Below, piece after piece: positions 34,806 to 46,080 of a stretch of DNA of 64,000 nucleotides. The stretch is from Ceratothoa steindachneri. Its lineage: Eukaryota > Arthropoda > Malacostraca > Isopoda > Cymothoidae. The translations under genes and the position numbers were made by a program. The DNA is taken from the NCBI GenBank assembly GCA_963969495.1, contig OZ018326.1, forward strand, positions 154,504,306-154,568,305, written 5' to 3'. How positions within the stretch are numbered: position 1 is the first letter of the stretch; every line of letters starts with the position of its first letter. A model generated the notes under the pieces. The model was not told where the DNA came from. It searched no databases and saw only the letters and a program-made list of their open reading frames with translations.

Positions 34806-35105
34806 TTTATTTTAAAAATAAAGAACAAGTAAAAATAAAACTTAAAATAGCTAGGCCTCTTTAATTTCTATTACTCCAAATGGCGTAAAAAATGTTTTAA
34901 CCATTTGAATTTTCCCATTTCAAAACGGCTATCAAGATATATACAAAATATATACGTAGTCGTTCGTATCAAATGTGATATTATAGTAGTTATATAATGT
35001 ATAGAAAACTATTAATTTTAAAATTTATATAAAGCGCTGTTCAAATGCGCTGAAAAAAGGCTACAATCGTATTCTGTACATTATCCACCATTATATACTA
35101 CCACA

Positions 35106-35128
35106 GCCGAGCGGTAACTTTTGTTACC
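35106..35128 (+). repeat. piggyBac subterminal repeat
   Basis: GCCGAGCGGTAACTTTTG then TTACC. Its counterpart at 32903-32930 lies in inverted orientation, and a third form ends the element at 35468-35499. Probable transposase-binding sites, by analogy with internal repeats of the superfamily. Confidence 0.6.
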
Positions 35129-35456
35129 ATTGTAAATATATCTCTCTATATAAAGATATCTAGAATGAAGACATACTATATTATATTTTTATGTGACAGA
35201 ACCATCTTTAAGCTAATAAATCAAGTACACGCGAGTAAAGAAATATAAAACTAAAATAAAGATACTTACGGGTTTTTAATCGTGTGTCGAGCCATCGCGA
35301 ATGACATCCACCTCCTCTGAACTTTCAAGGACGACTGAATGTGACTCATGCTGTCGAATGCTTATATATCCGCTTCAACCTCGTGCTCAAAGTTGTTTCA
35401 AACTTATAAACGCTTTAAAATGATTTTTCTCCAACTTTCTGAAGATATATATACAT

Positions 35457-36129
35457 TTATTCACACTGGTAACAATAGTTACCGTTCGGCATTAATGGGT
35501 TAAGCCAGGATGCCAGAAGCTCTGCCTGCTGCTTAGATAGATACAAATCACGTACAGGGTCATTCAGGTCTTCCTGCGTGACCCAATGGGGCTCATTGCT
35601 ACTTGATCTTGAATTAACAGAGACATTGTCTTCAGAAGAGATCGAATTGGCAGAATATTTCCCTGAAGGCATTTCTTCATCTGATGAAGGAAGAAGATCT
35701 TTATTTGCTGGGAGTGTAGGGACAGGAAGATCATCTGAGTGGGGAACCGTTCTTATAGCTGAGGGAAGGTTGCGATATTTTATCCTTTTTCTAAAAGAAG
35801 CATTGAAACCAGTTATATTTGTCAGACAAGAATAACAAACATCTGCATGGCTTTTTGGCTCTCTCCAGACCATCGGGACAGCAAAGTTGAAGGTTGTTTT
35901 CTTGCCATTAAACCATGCAATTAATCCATTGTAACAGGGTTTACAACAGATGTGTGGGGCCCAGGATTTGTCTTGATCTCCAATTTTGCAGTTAAAATAA
36001 TGAAAGTAAGCAGTTCTCAGGAGGGAAGTAATTATTAGGCGCTGTGCAACTGTCGTGAAATCCCCACACACGTAACAGAATAAATTTGCCTTGTTGATGC
36101 ATCCTCGGTGTTTTGAAGTGCCTGAAGCC

Positions 36130-36131
<2 letters not shown>
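35457..36131 (-). pseudogene. Repetitive cysteine-rich protein, N-terminal part, cut by piggyBac
   Basis: The frame starts at ATG 36131, one base from a TA tract, with MASGTSKHRG. It has cysteine pairs FCYVCGD, HICCKPCYN and VCYSCLTN in the first 110 residues, around DQDKSWAPH and FAVPMVWREPKSHAD. It then has YRNLPSAIRTVPHSDDLPVP, a Ser-rich acidic stretch, and LYLSKQQAELLASWL. The last 14 residues after LASWL are translated piggyBac end, so the natural protein continued. I recall many arthropod genome copies of this protein type (annotated without function). The C-terminal part of what I take to be the same family lies at 51720-52350. No function should be assumed. It may be a transposon-borne gene. 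Confidence 0.75.

Positions 36132-36211
<80 letters not shown>
36132..36211. repeat. (TA)n microsatellite
   Basis: A TA run of 80 bases starting immediately before the start codon of the cysteine-rich pseudogene. Confidence 0.97.
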
Positions 36212-36214
<3 letters not shown>

Positions 36215-36215
<1 letters not shown>

Positions 36216-36925
36216 TACAAAAATCTAGAAAACAAAATAAACCTTACTTATATATGTATATGGTTGCAAAATCATAATATAGACATGTGTCCAACATATA
36301 AAATGGTTGTGTAACATGATTGTCGAGCAGCCCTAACCTCACAATCTAAGAATAGGACATTTAATTTTTTTAACCCTTTCACTACCAGAATATTTTTTAT
36401 TCCAAATAATGTTATAAAGTTTAGTTAGAGGGGGGTTGAAATTTTGGGCAGCCCGTTTACTTTAATTTAGACATGTAGACATATTATATTGAGTAGAAAG
36501 CATAAATATAGTTAGTGCAAGATCTATATATTTTCTAATATACCTGAGAACTAATTAAAAAAAATAGTTATCAAAAAAATAATAAAACAAATACTAACCT
36601 TTCAGCACATGTTCACTTCACTGGTTATCAAAAACAACTGAGGAGTAATAGAGAGTTGCCAGATATTCAATAATATGCTAATACATTAGAACTACTATTG
36701 AGATAAAAATAAACACTAATGTAAGCTATATTCTGCCCACAGGTATTTTTTTAAAACTTTTGGGATGTATTGTCCCATTGGTAGCGTAAGGTTTTTAAGA
36801 ACACAATTCCTAAAATTTCTAATACATGTATACCTCAAAAACGAGAGGTGATGAGTCAAAATTGGTTTCGTATCTGAAATCAGCACCCCCAAAATTAAGC
36901 TAGAACAAGTATTTTTGTGGTTGCC
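36215..36925. other. AT-rich stretch, nothing identified
   Basis: No coding or repeat signal recognised. Confidence 0.5.
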
Positions 36926-36929
36926 TCAA

Positions 36930-37702
36930 TTTCTCCTTAAACCAGTGTAATTGAACAAAATATTAGTAAGAAATTTGCAGGTCCTGTTCTGAGTGACTTG
37001 GGCGCATCTCCGGCCGCAAAACTTCACCAATTTGTCGCATTGTTTGGCTGTGATTTCATTCCATTCTTCTTCCAATCTTCGCCAGAGATCTTCAACATTC
37101 GTCGCTTACTGAGCCACAACCTCCTCAACGAATATCTTCCATACGTTTTCCCTCGGGTTTAAATTAGGGCTCTGCGTAGGCGAGTTCACGTCGTATTTCT
37201 AGCATGCAAGAACTGCTTCAGCGTCTTTGCTGTGTGGTACAGACCCTGTGCGTGAAAACAGGCTCATTCACTTCGATTTTGCCGCATAAACGGAAAAATG
37301 GACAGCCTCTAAAGTTTGAAAGCTGCAGCACTCCACAGGATATGCTCAGTAGAGATGGCCAACCTAACCGCTTTTTTTTTTTAGTTATGATTGGTTTCTT
37401 AGCAGGGCAGCATGCTATGAATCCAATTCATCTGAAGCGGCATGAAAGAGTTTATCGTGGGACATTCAGATTCATGTTCTTATCAACTTGACGAGGAGTA
37501 CTGCCTGTTGTCTCAAATAGGTCCTTTTCAACATCCGTTGCATCGTGCGATCTTTCCTGGGAGTAGATTTTCGAGGGCGATCCGTTTTCTTTGTCCACCC
37601 AGTATCATCAGAGGGCTTTATTCTGTGTGAAATCGCAACATATAACAAAGTAAAATGCCCAGAAATGTCACACACAGTTATTTCTTTGCTCTCACTAGAC
37701 AA
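36930..37702 (-). mobile_element. Tc1-like transposon remnant
   Basis: The minus strand near 37600 reads RPRKSTPRKDRTMQRMLKR, the second DNA-binding helix region of Tc1 transposases. The segment at about 37000-37150 reads SPNLNPRENVWKIFVEEV, then WNEITAKQCDKLVKFCGRRC, the C-terminal region carrying the last catalytic acidic residue. The central part is frame-broken, and no terminal repeats were paired. Confidence 0.72.
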
Positions 37703-37722
37703 CCTACTTCGCTCTCTTTTGC

Positions 37723-37787
37723 TCGCGGAAACTTAAGCTACGTTGACTGTGGTTAGTACTTTGATGGGAGACCCCTGAGCCCTTGGT
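37723..37787 (+). repeat. 5S rRNA-derived segment (SINE3-like or pseudogene)
   Basis: GCGGAAACTTAAGCTACGTT then GACTGTGGTTAGTACTTTGA and TGGGAGACCCCTGAG follow the 3' half of 5S rRNA. The A-box region (AAGCTAAGCAACGTCG-like), the intermediate element and the C box (GGTTAGTACTTGGATGGG-like) lie in order at correct spacing. The first 50 or so bases of 5S are missing. A tRNA-type B-box-like GTGGTTCGGATTCCAC follows at about 37818-37833. It is not a functional 5S gene. Confidence 0.65.
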
Positions 37788-37839
37788 AATGATCACATGA
37801 TGTAGAATTGTAATTCGTGGTTCGGATTCCACGTTAAGA

Positions 37840-38110
37840 TGTAGTTCCCGACTCTGATATAAGTTAGGAAACAGTTTAAAAGGGGTGGGAAAACAATGCC
37901 AAAAAATAAAATACCCTTAGTTATTAATGTGTAGCTATATGGATGACTATGTAGTATATGCAAAGAAATGCACAAAAGTAATTGTAATTTACTTATATGT
38001 AGTCGAAATTTGCATCTAACTGTTTAAGTGCGGCCCAAAAAGCTTTACATAAGCTTCAATGTGGCCTGCAGCTTAAAGTTATTGCCCATCCCTGCTGTAG
38101 ACAGAAATAA
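37840..38110. other. Stretch without gene, possible SINE body
   Basis: Follows the 5S-like head. No coding signal. It could be the body of a 5S-derived SINE, but no second copy was found in the window. Confidence 0.35.
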
Positions 38111-38269
38111 CTAGTTCTTGTTCCTTCTGCTTGCTATACTTTCGTCTCAAGCAGTTCTCTGCATCGTCTGTCTTCGTTCACACACCTTCCCCTGCCAAAA
38201 TAATATCGAAATCTGTCAGAGCATCAATCTCCAGGGAACACTAATAGCACCTAGGGAGCGCAGAATACC

Positions 38270-39020
38270 AGGAGGTCGAAATATTCACAGATGGTTCGAA
38301 ATCAGACAACGGGACTGGATTTACAATGATATCTAAGCAATATACTCGTACCTATACTAAGACACTATGTCAAACAGGAAGCATATTTATGGCAGAATGT
38401 TACGCCCTGAGATTCGCAGCAAGATGGGCATACGAACAGGAAGGTCAAGAAAAATATACCATCTACTCCGACTCCTGGAGCAGCCTACAAGCTCTCAGAA
38501 AACTGGACGACCTACATCCAATTCTCCAGGATAAAAAAGAAACGATATTAAGAGCCACCAACATTGGGAAAGAAATTTCACTCTGCTGGGTCCCTATGCA
38601 CATAGGTGTATATGGGAATGAAAAAACTGCTGTCCAACAAATCATACGCCCACTTAACCACCAAATTCCGTATCAAGACTACAAGAATGCAATAAGAAAC
38701 GCACTCAGGGAAACCCGGGAAGCCAGATGGGCCAACCTTAGGGGCTTTAACAAAAAGCGCCACATTTTCCTAAATTTGTCAACGTGGGAACCACCGACAA
38801 TCTCAAGTCAGCAAAAAGTTGCAATCTGCCGACTGCTAATCGGCCACACCAGAATGACGCACGGATTTCTAATGGAAAAAGGACCAGTCCCTTACTGCCA
38901 AGATTGCTCCCCCCCCCCTAACCTTGACCCACATCATCGTGAAGTGCCCCGCCTTCCGCGAACTGAGACTCCGCCATCTACCCTTTGACAGAGGTGGAAC
39001 TCTACCCATTCTCCGCCTAA
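38270..39020 (+). mobile_element. I-clade LINE, RNase H and C-terminal domain
   Basis: The plus strand reads EIFTDGSKSDNGTGF (first catalytic Asp), FMAECYALRFAARWA (catalytic Glu), YTIYSDSWSSLQALR (second Asp), then CWVPMHIGVYGNEKTAVQQI. The last resembles WVPGHxGIxGNExAD with both the usual histidine context and the terminal Asp altered. After it a helical region leads to RLLIGHTRMTHGFLMEKGPV with CQDC, then a shifted HIIVKCPAFRELR, the usual zinc-binding end of I/Jockey-type LINEs. Upstream RT sequence is not present. A stop occurs near 38334. Confidence 0.85.
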
Positions 39021-39059
39021 TGTTTAAGGAATAAAATATCCATCCGGATCGATAAATTT

Positions 39060-40640
39060 TCTAAGGGAAAATGGCCTTCTTACTAAACTATGATATAACA
39101 ACATGCCAAAGAAATTTTTAACTCATTCAACATATATCCACTCATATCATCAGCACATGTAAATATCCGCCCTATCAAACATCATCTATCCATTATCATC
39201 TTTTAAATTTTAAAATAGAATCTTAAAAGAGCCTCTTTTATAGAAGTGAATTACGGCGCGATCACCGTGAAGTGCGCGCCATGAGACCAGCATCAATACA
39301 TCTATCCATCTTCCCCTGCCATTCGAACCGGGGTTCGGACCAAAAATCTATTATTTCAAAACCGTCATTTAAATATAAGGTCAACCCTAGACCAACCATC
39401 ATTTTATTCACCCCTTACAGTGGTTGGACTTTGGTAAGTAAGTAGTTACATTTGTTCCCATAGAAAATTAACTTGAATTTCATCTTTATCTTCAACACAT
39501 TGTGCCATTGACTCAGTGTCGCCATGTGTGATGTCATAAGGTGGAAAGTATCGCCGCCTACCGGCAGGTTGGGGGCCGGCGAGAACCGGCTATTAAGCAA
39601 TGATTAATTGAAGAGTGAGTTACAATTCCAGCGTCTCCACCCATTTCGCGCACTGGCGCTGTCGCATTATACGACGCGCAGCTGACAGCATGGCGGTGGT
39701 ATTTTTTTATAACAGTAAGAAGTCCTAGCTATTAATTAAAACTTGTCTTGCGAACGAATGTTAGCACCACCTTTCTAATATCCATCTATTTTGCCACTTC
39801 TTTCTAGCTCTTTCACACTTAGATATCAATATGTTCGTGGAAGTTGGCAACGCACCCTCCCGAACACAGAATTTAAGATTTACAATGAGAGATGTGTAGT
39901 TCTGCAAATCTCACCATTATGCACTTCCCATTCATTCACTTTTCTTCTCTGTTCCATCCCATTAACCCTCTGCCCCATATTGAATGAACGCCACCTTGTT
40001 GAATCGCATCAGTTTTCCTATTTTTTTTAACTTACAAGGCTTGCCTCCATTGCGGAACGTGGCTTATGTCTGGATATTTGCTCCCAATCCAGTGAAAAAG
40101 TCTCCTCTTTTTGTTACTCGGTCTGTCCTGTTATACCTTCCACACATTATTATTTCTAAATCACAGGAGCCCTTCCTTGGACGCTGGTCTATGCTCGGCT
40201 CTGTGATCACTCCCCCACACCAAGACACACTCACAACGATAATTCCTTCCATAGTCCATTATCCACTACTGTTATAGAGACAGTGCCGCAACATTCCTGT
40301 CCTTTCTGTTTCTACGAAGTGTTCTTCATACTCGAGGGACCCTGTGCAATTCGAGAGGCTCCCCATCTCATTCGCCTCTTCCAATCAACCAATATCGTGA
40401 AATGGAGGGATTTCAAAAGCATCGTACCCCAGTATCTTCACCCCTATTCGTGTATCTGTCAATGGGGCAGCAAACGGAGCTGCTCAAACATAACATAACA
40501 TAACATAAAATAATTTCACAGAGGACAAAAGCCACAAGGGCATATCAAAGGTCATCCGCATCTGTCAAAACCCACCCACAAAATGCAACCATAGGATTGT
40601 GTCAGATCATGCATCTACAATATATAATTCGAACCATACA
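39060..40640. other. LINE 3' region and unassigned sequence
   Basis: 39060-39400 is probably 3' UTR of the RNase H LINE, with CATCTATCCAT-like repeats. From 39420 to 40640 no gene or element could be supported. A short TAACA run lies near 40490-40510. Confidence 0.45.
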
Positions 40641-43482
40641 CAGGAATGTGTCAAAAACAAAATGCATCATCATCAAGACTCGTCAAAATCAAATCAATCG
40701 TAATATACAATAATAAAAAAAAGTGCATCCACAGGAATGAGTTCAGAATACCCCTCAAAGTTAACCCTCCCTCCCCATATAATCTGCGTTTGAATACATT
40801 TAAGTTTGGACTGTCTACCGTCTCAGATGGCAAACTATTCCAGTAATCTACCACTCTATTGGTGAAAAAATATTTTCTAACATCTAACCTGCACCTCTGT
40901 TTTTTTAATTTTTAAGTGGTGCCCCCTAGTCCTATTACTACCTTCCAACTCAAATAACTTGCAAAAATCAAACTTATCCATCCCAGAACAGATTTTACAA
41001 AGCTCAATCATATCCCCTCTCACACATCTTCTCTCAAATGAGAACACATTTAGTACCGTCAGTCTATCTTCATATTCAAGGTGCTTCAGGGAAGGTATTA
41101 TTTTTGTTGCCTTCCTTTGTACTGACTCTAGCATGTTGATGTCATGTCTAAAATGTGGTGACCATGCTTGTATACAGTACTCTAAATGTGGCCTAACATA
41201 TGAGTTATAGAGTTTAAGGATAACCTCTTTACTCTTGTACCTAACATTTCACTTAATGTATCCTAGCACCCTAGTTGCTCTATTTTTTTGCCTCAATACA
41301 CTGCTTTGAAAACTTGAGTGACCTATCTACTACTACGCCTAAGTCATTCTCATCTTCAACTGAATTCAGCCAATGCCCATCCATTTCATAGCTAAATTCC
41401 CTATTATCTTCTTCCATGTTAAGAACTTTGCACTTTTTATGGTTAAAAGTCATTTGCCACTTCTGAGCCCAAGCTAATAACTTATTTAAGTCACTCTGTA
41501 CTTTAAAGCTACCCTCAACTTCTTTGACTACAGCTGCCAATTTAGTGCCATCAGCAAAAAATGACACTTTGCTATTTACAGCCCCCACAAGATCATTTAT
41601 ATAAACTATGAATAATAAAGGGCCTAGAACGGATCCCTGAGGTACGCCACTGCTAAATTCCCTCCACTGTGACCTCACCCGATTCAGCACAACTCTCTGT
41701 TTCCTGTCTTTCAGCCATTCAGTTATCCAATTCAAAACTTTACCACATATCCCATGCATTTTTAATTTGTGAACTAGTCTCCTATGTGGAACCTTATCAA
41801 AAGCTTTGCTAAAATCTAAGTAAATTACATCAACATTCTCTCCCTTATTTAATTCTTTAGTAAAATAATCCATAAAATCCAGTAAATTTGTTAAACACGA
41901 TCTACCTCTTCTAAACCCATGCTGAGCATCATTTATTTACCTACCATACTCTAGATTGTCAGAAATCCCCTTCTTAACTATCTTCTCAAGGATTTTACAA
42001 ACGATAGAAGTTAAGCTTACCGGCCTAAAGTTATTCGGGTCCTCTTTACTACCCTTTTAAAAATTGTCATTACATTCGCTAATTTCCAATCATTAGGTAT
42101 TTCTCGAAACTCTAGTGATCTAGTATATAACTTATCAAGAGATACTGCAATACTATCTACACCTTCTTTGAGTAACCTAGAATGAATGTTGTCTGGGCCA
42201 GATGACTTACTAGTATTTAACTCCAATATAAGTCCTTTAATTTTTTCCCTGTTCGCATTAACGGTATTCAACACTACTTCCTTTGACCTAAAATTATCAT
42301 CAATTAATCTATCTGGATTCTTTTGTGTGAATACTGAAGAAAAATGATCATTAAGAACCTCTGCTATTTCGTCATCAGATTCTTTCAAAACCCCTTCATA
42401 TCTAATAGGTCCTATTTTATCACTGTTAGATTTGTTATTAATTTTATAATAGCTATTGTATTTTCTTGGATCTTTATTATTATTTTGAGCTAAATTAATT
42501 TATGCCGCCCTTTTGCTCTTCTTAATTTTATTTAGCTCACTTCTGATCGACCTATAATTATTTAAATTCTCAAAAGTACTTTCTCTCTGTAATCTCTGGT
42601 ATGCCCTTTTCTTGTCAGAAATTTTCCCAGCTATCTCGGGATTCCACCACAACGGCTTCCTACATTTCTTCCTAATAGCCTTCATTGGAATACACTGCTT
42701 CTGGTCTATGTTTAATATAGTCTTAAAAGTGTCCCACATCTCATAAGTATTCTTTCCCCTGAATTTTATATTCCACCTAATCTGATTTAGCAAGTTTCGT
42801 AATTTATCGTAATCTCCCCTATAAAAATTTGGAGTTTTTGTCGAGTCTGTTGATGTTCTACCTTTCGCTGCACCTAAGTTAAAACGAACCATCCGATGAT
42901 CACTATTTCCCAATGCTTCCCCGACAGTCAATTCCTGAACCAATTTTGAATTTTTGTGGAGTTTGTCATTGTTCTACCCTTAATTATTTGCAAATTCAAC
43001 CGAACCATCTGATGATCACTGTTTCCCAATGCTTCCCCGACAGTCAATTCCTGAACCAAGTGATCATTTGAAAGAACCAGGTCCAATATATTGCCACCCC
43101 TTGTTGGCTTATTAACAAATTGAGTTAAAAAATTATCCTCAAAGCATTCTATAAACTTACAATTTGCTCTATCCATTCCTATCATATTTTCCCAGTCCAC
43201 AGAATTTAAATTAAGGTCACCAAGAATAACTGTATCTACTTTACATCCTTTCCTCATTTTCCTGATCATTAGCTCCTCAATACAGTCAGTCTGTCCGGGT
43301 GGTCTGTAAATGGCTCCCAAGTGTATTATCCTATTTTTACTGACCCTAATATCTATCCACAGTGACTCAACTTCTTCTTGCTTTATAGAATTATTTAGAT
43401 TTGAGTAAATGCTATTTCTGATATTAATAATCAACCCATCACCAGTCCTATCTCTCCTTTGACTAATGTAGTTCAAATTCAC
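40640..43482 (-). mobile_element. CR1-like LINE, endonuclease and RT, decayed
   Basis: A minus-strand non-LTR element. Endonuclease: LGAIYRPPGQTDC, TVILGDLNLNSVDWEN, GGNILDLVLS and GNSDHQMV (42928-43482). A linker follows with RKPLWWNPEIAGKISDKKRA (42500-42760). RT: ELNTSKSSGPDNIHSRLLKE (42200), VIYLDFSKAFDKVPHRRLVH, SGVPQGSVLGPLLFIVYIND and FFADGTKLAA (41280-41873). The C-terminus is HLEYEDRLTVLNVFSFERRC (40877-41134), ending in [13 protein letters not shown] (40850). The catalytic FADD box reads FADG. Frames are broken at about 41270, 41930, 42050 and 42500. Confidence 0.88.
42855..43065. repeat. Tandem duplication inside the LINE endonuclease (period about 116)
   Basis: The segment encoding VQELTVGEALGNSDH occurs twice, at about 42889-42945 and 43003-43062. 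The copies differ at several bases, and their flanks (AAKGRTSTDSTKT versus IIKGRTMTNSTKI) diverge too. Confidence 0.85.
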
Positions 43483-43499
43483 TCACATTGTCATTAAAT

Positions 43500-44158
43500 T
43501 TACTTTCATTAACCCATGATTCTATTACACATATTACATCTATATCTTCATCAATAATATAACTAAATAACTCATCTTTCTAAGACTACGAGCATTGGTA
43601 TAAAGACAACTTCGCCACCCAATCCCCCTCCCATATCCTGGTCACTTGTTCCGCACCTCCAAAGCCTTTTGCACTCGCAAATGGCTTATCGATGACAATC
43701 TTCACCGCATAAAACCCCTCCTCGGGCAATGAACCTCATCCTGCCGTTAATACGTGATCTATCTAGTCCCGCCTTCCCCTTGATCAAGCTCGAATGATCA
43801 AGGCGATCTTCCATCATCATTTCTTATTACATCAAATCGCAGCGCCTTCAATCGGCCGTTCTTAATAACCTCTCCCATAAAATAAAATGTCCCTTAACTT
43901 CGCTGCGATCCTTTTTTCAAAAGATTTCTGGCAAAGATGCCACCGTTTCGTTTCGCCCTTTTTTAAATACATAAATATTAAAATAAAATCTTGTTTATAT
44001 ATAATATTATAACATCATAGTCATTTTCTCTTTTCATAAAATAATTAGAAAATGTCCATTTAAGGAATCTAATCGTTTGAATCTCTTACCGCTCATTTTT
44101 CTAATGATACAATATGTGGCGTGACGAGTCAACGCAATTTCACACTTCAACAACTTAC
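43500..44158. other. Stretch without gene
   Basis: 43483-43600 may still be LINE 5' sequence. The rest shows no signal. Confidence 0.4.
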
Positions 44159-44213
44159 CTTGAGGTGGATGGCGTGATGGCGAAGCAGTGAGAGGGGATG
44201 AATCAATGCGGTT
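44159..44213 (-). CDS. Host gene short exon (55 bases)
   Basis: The minus-strand acceptor ATTTCTTTTGCAG precedes 44213 and a strong donor CAAG then GTAAGTTG follows 44159. It starts in phase 0, as required by the preceding exon (46605-46927), and reads NRIDSSPLTASPSRHPPQ plus one base, which forms Gly with the first two bases of the exon at 29272-29426. It is Ser/Pro-rich and probably disordered. The strong splice sites and double phase match support it despite its size. Confidence 0.65.
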
Positions 44214-44619
44214 CTGCAAAAGAAATATTTTCGACAGTTCTTTGCTTTTCACTCACATCTTCATCTCGTCAAGATTCAACTCTGATAGTAAAAAGCTTAC
44301 CATAAACGGTCATTTTCAAGTACTCAAGCGATAAGTCTATGAAAAAAGATTCGTCAATTTGGGGATGATTTTTCTATGAGCAAATGTAAACTCTTTTAAC
44401 CGACCTTCCATTTTGTTTGACTCCCCACCCCACGGGTTGGAGGGTCCTTCCTTTATGTGAACATACAAACAAGATAATGTAAATAAAGTAAATGAACAAA
44501 GTATATAGATAACTTATTCACAGGATACTGATGAGAAGGCACAAAGGTGGAAATTCTATACATGGCAGAAGTATAATGGGAAGAGGAAAGGGCATGGTAA
44601 AAATCTATACAATTTGGGA

Positions 44620-45088
44620 CTTTACACATGATTAAATAGATATTTGCATCTTTATTTTGCTATTTTGGCTTAGTGGGAAAGAAAGATTTTCTGTAGGTTG
44701 AAGGATATTTGAAAGTGGTCAGGTTGGGATACACAATGGAGCTTAGGCCTTTGAAGCAAGGGAGAATATGGTAGAGACAACCAATTCTTTTTATATGTAA
44801 GTTTTTTTTTGTTGAGAACGGTAGAATATTACCCTAGCTTTAGATAGGCTTTCATCTATACAATCTAAAGCTAGGGAAATATTCTACCGTCCTTAACAAA
44901 AAAATCTTACATATAAAAAGAATTGATTATCTCTACCATATTCCCCATTGCTTCAAAGGCCTAAACTCCATTGTATATCCCAACTGGACCACTTTCAAAT
45001 ATCCTTCAACCTACAGAAAATGTTCTCCTTCAACTAAGCCAAATTGCAAAATAAAGATACTGGCATCTATTTAATCTTGTGTGAAGCC
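44620..45088. mobile_element. Penelope-like fold-back, arms about 225 bp
   Basis: Left arm (about 44620-44845) and right arm (44863-45087) are inverted copies separated by only 17 bases. Innermost pairing is ACCCTAGCTTTAGAT with ATCTAAAGCTAGGG. Outer parts pair across GTAGGTTGAAGGATATTTGA and TCAAATATCCTTCAACCTAC. It represents two head-to-head Penelope-like copies, the left one 5'-truncated. Confidence 0.9.
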
Positions 45089-45550
45089 CCAAATTGCCCC
45101 TCTTTCTATGTGGGAGAGACCGTAAGGTCATTAGATAAACGTATATCCGAACATAGGGGGGATATTCGTAGAGCAAGCAATGCTTCAAGTATTGTTAATC
45201 ATGTCCAAAAAACTCCAATCATATAATAAATATCTCTCCTGCCCTAATAATTTATCATTGTAATGATTTTAATTAAAGAATAAGGATCGAATCCTCTTTA
45301 ATTAAATAAATTCTGAATTTCAATTTATCTGAAGGGCAGTATAAATGCAATCTCCATGTTCTAAACTTAATCTTAAAGGATATTGTTAATCACCTAAAGT
45401 TAACGCCTCCAGATTAATGTCAGTTGCCTGTTATTATATTTTCCAGTATTTCAGTTTTCTTGGTCAATTTTTCTTAGTTAACGGCTGAAGATGATATGGA
45501 AAACTACATGTCGAAACTAGTTCCGTTTTAATAAACTTTATGCTCCAAAA
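44863..45550 (+). mobile_element. Penelope-like element 3' part with GIY-YIG endonuclease
   Basis: Bases 45044-45226 encode TGIYLILCEAPNCPSFYVGE then TVRSLDKRISEHRGDIRRAS. This is the GIY-YIG nuclease fold of Penelope-like proteins: GIY and YVG motifs, then R and EH of the catalytic helix. The C-terminal tail is frame-broken. At 45480-45530 the element shows GGCTGAAGATGATATGG, a short stem, then GTCGAAAC, the 3' signature. A T-rich stretch follows. The RT domain is absent. Confidence 0.85.
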
Positions 45551-45559
45551 GAGTGGTTT

Positions 45560-46080
45560 TTCTTGTACATTTAATTTACTCGTTATTGAGTGAAACAGTG
45601 TGTTTATAAATGTCTAAAAAACAAAACCTAGGAAATTTCAATCTAGCTCGAGACTACCGTTTTAATGAGGCTCCTACGGTTGTGAGGCGTAAAAATCTAC
45701 AGAAGGCACCCGCTTGCGGGGGGTGGGTGGGTATAGCAGTGGAAAACTTGAGACTTCACTTAAAGCGCATTTAACATATGAAAACTGTTTTTTGGGTTTT
45801 TTATTAATGTTGAATAAATGGGTTGTTTTACATTTAAGTGTTAACATGATTTTGACACACCCTGTATAGTACACTTCGTTTAAATTAAATTTTCTTTCAC
45901 ATAAAAGACCATTTTACCCCCTGCATCCAATAATCTAGGGAAATAATTCATGCGATCCACCTTAAATATTCCTTTTCTATGCGAGGTATATTTAAATGAG
46001 TTTGAAGTAATTGTATTGGGATTTTCACCTAATCCCCTTTGAAATAGTATTGATTACGGAAGGGTTGCAATCCTACAATC
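45560..46080. other. Stretch with a solitary transposon-like end
   Basis: TGACACACCCTGTATA at about 45853-45868 resembles the end of a TA-duplicating IS630/mariner-type element (reverse complement TACAGGGTGTGTCA). No partner end was found. Confidence 0.35.

Larger units (their letters stand above)
32870..35499 (-). mobile_element. piggyBac-type transposon
   Basis: The right end is clear: GCATTAATGGG followed by TTAA (35500-35503), the target sequence of the piggyBac superfamily. The left end is not identifiable. A GGTAAC-spacer-GTTACC type motif next to GCCGA occurs at 32903-32930, 35106-35128 and 35468-35499. The first two are inverted to each other, like internal repeats. A single transposase gene fills the middle. 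The element interrupts the cysteine-rich gene at 35504-36131. Confidence 0.85.

Noticed and set aside
39240..39350. tRNA-like block with GAACCGGGGTTCGG
   Set aside because: A short palindrome gives a B-box resemblance, but no A box at the right distance; probably LINE 3' UTR.
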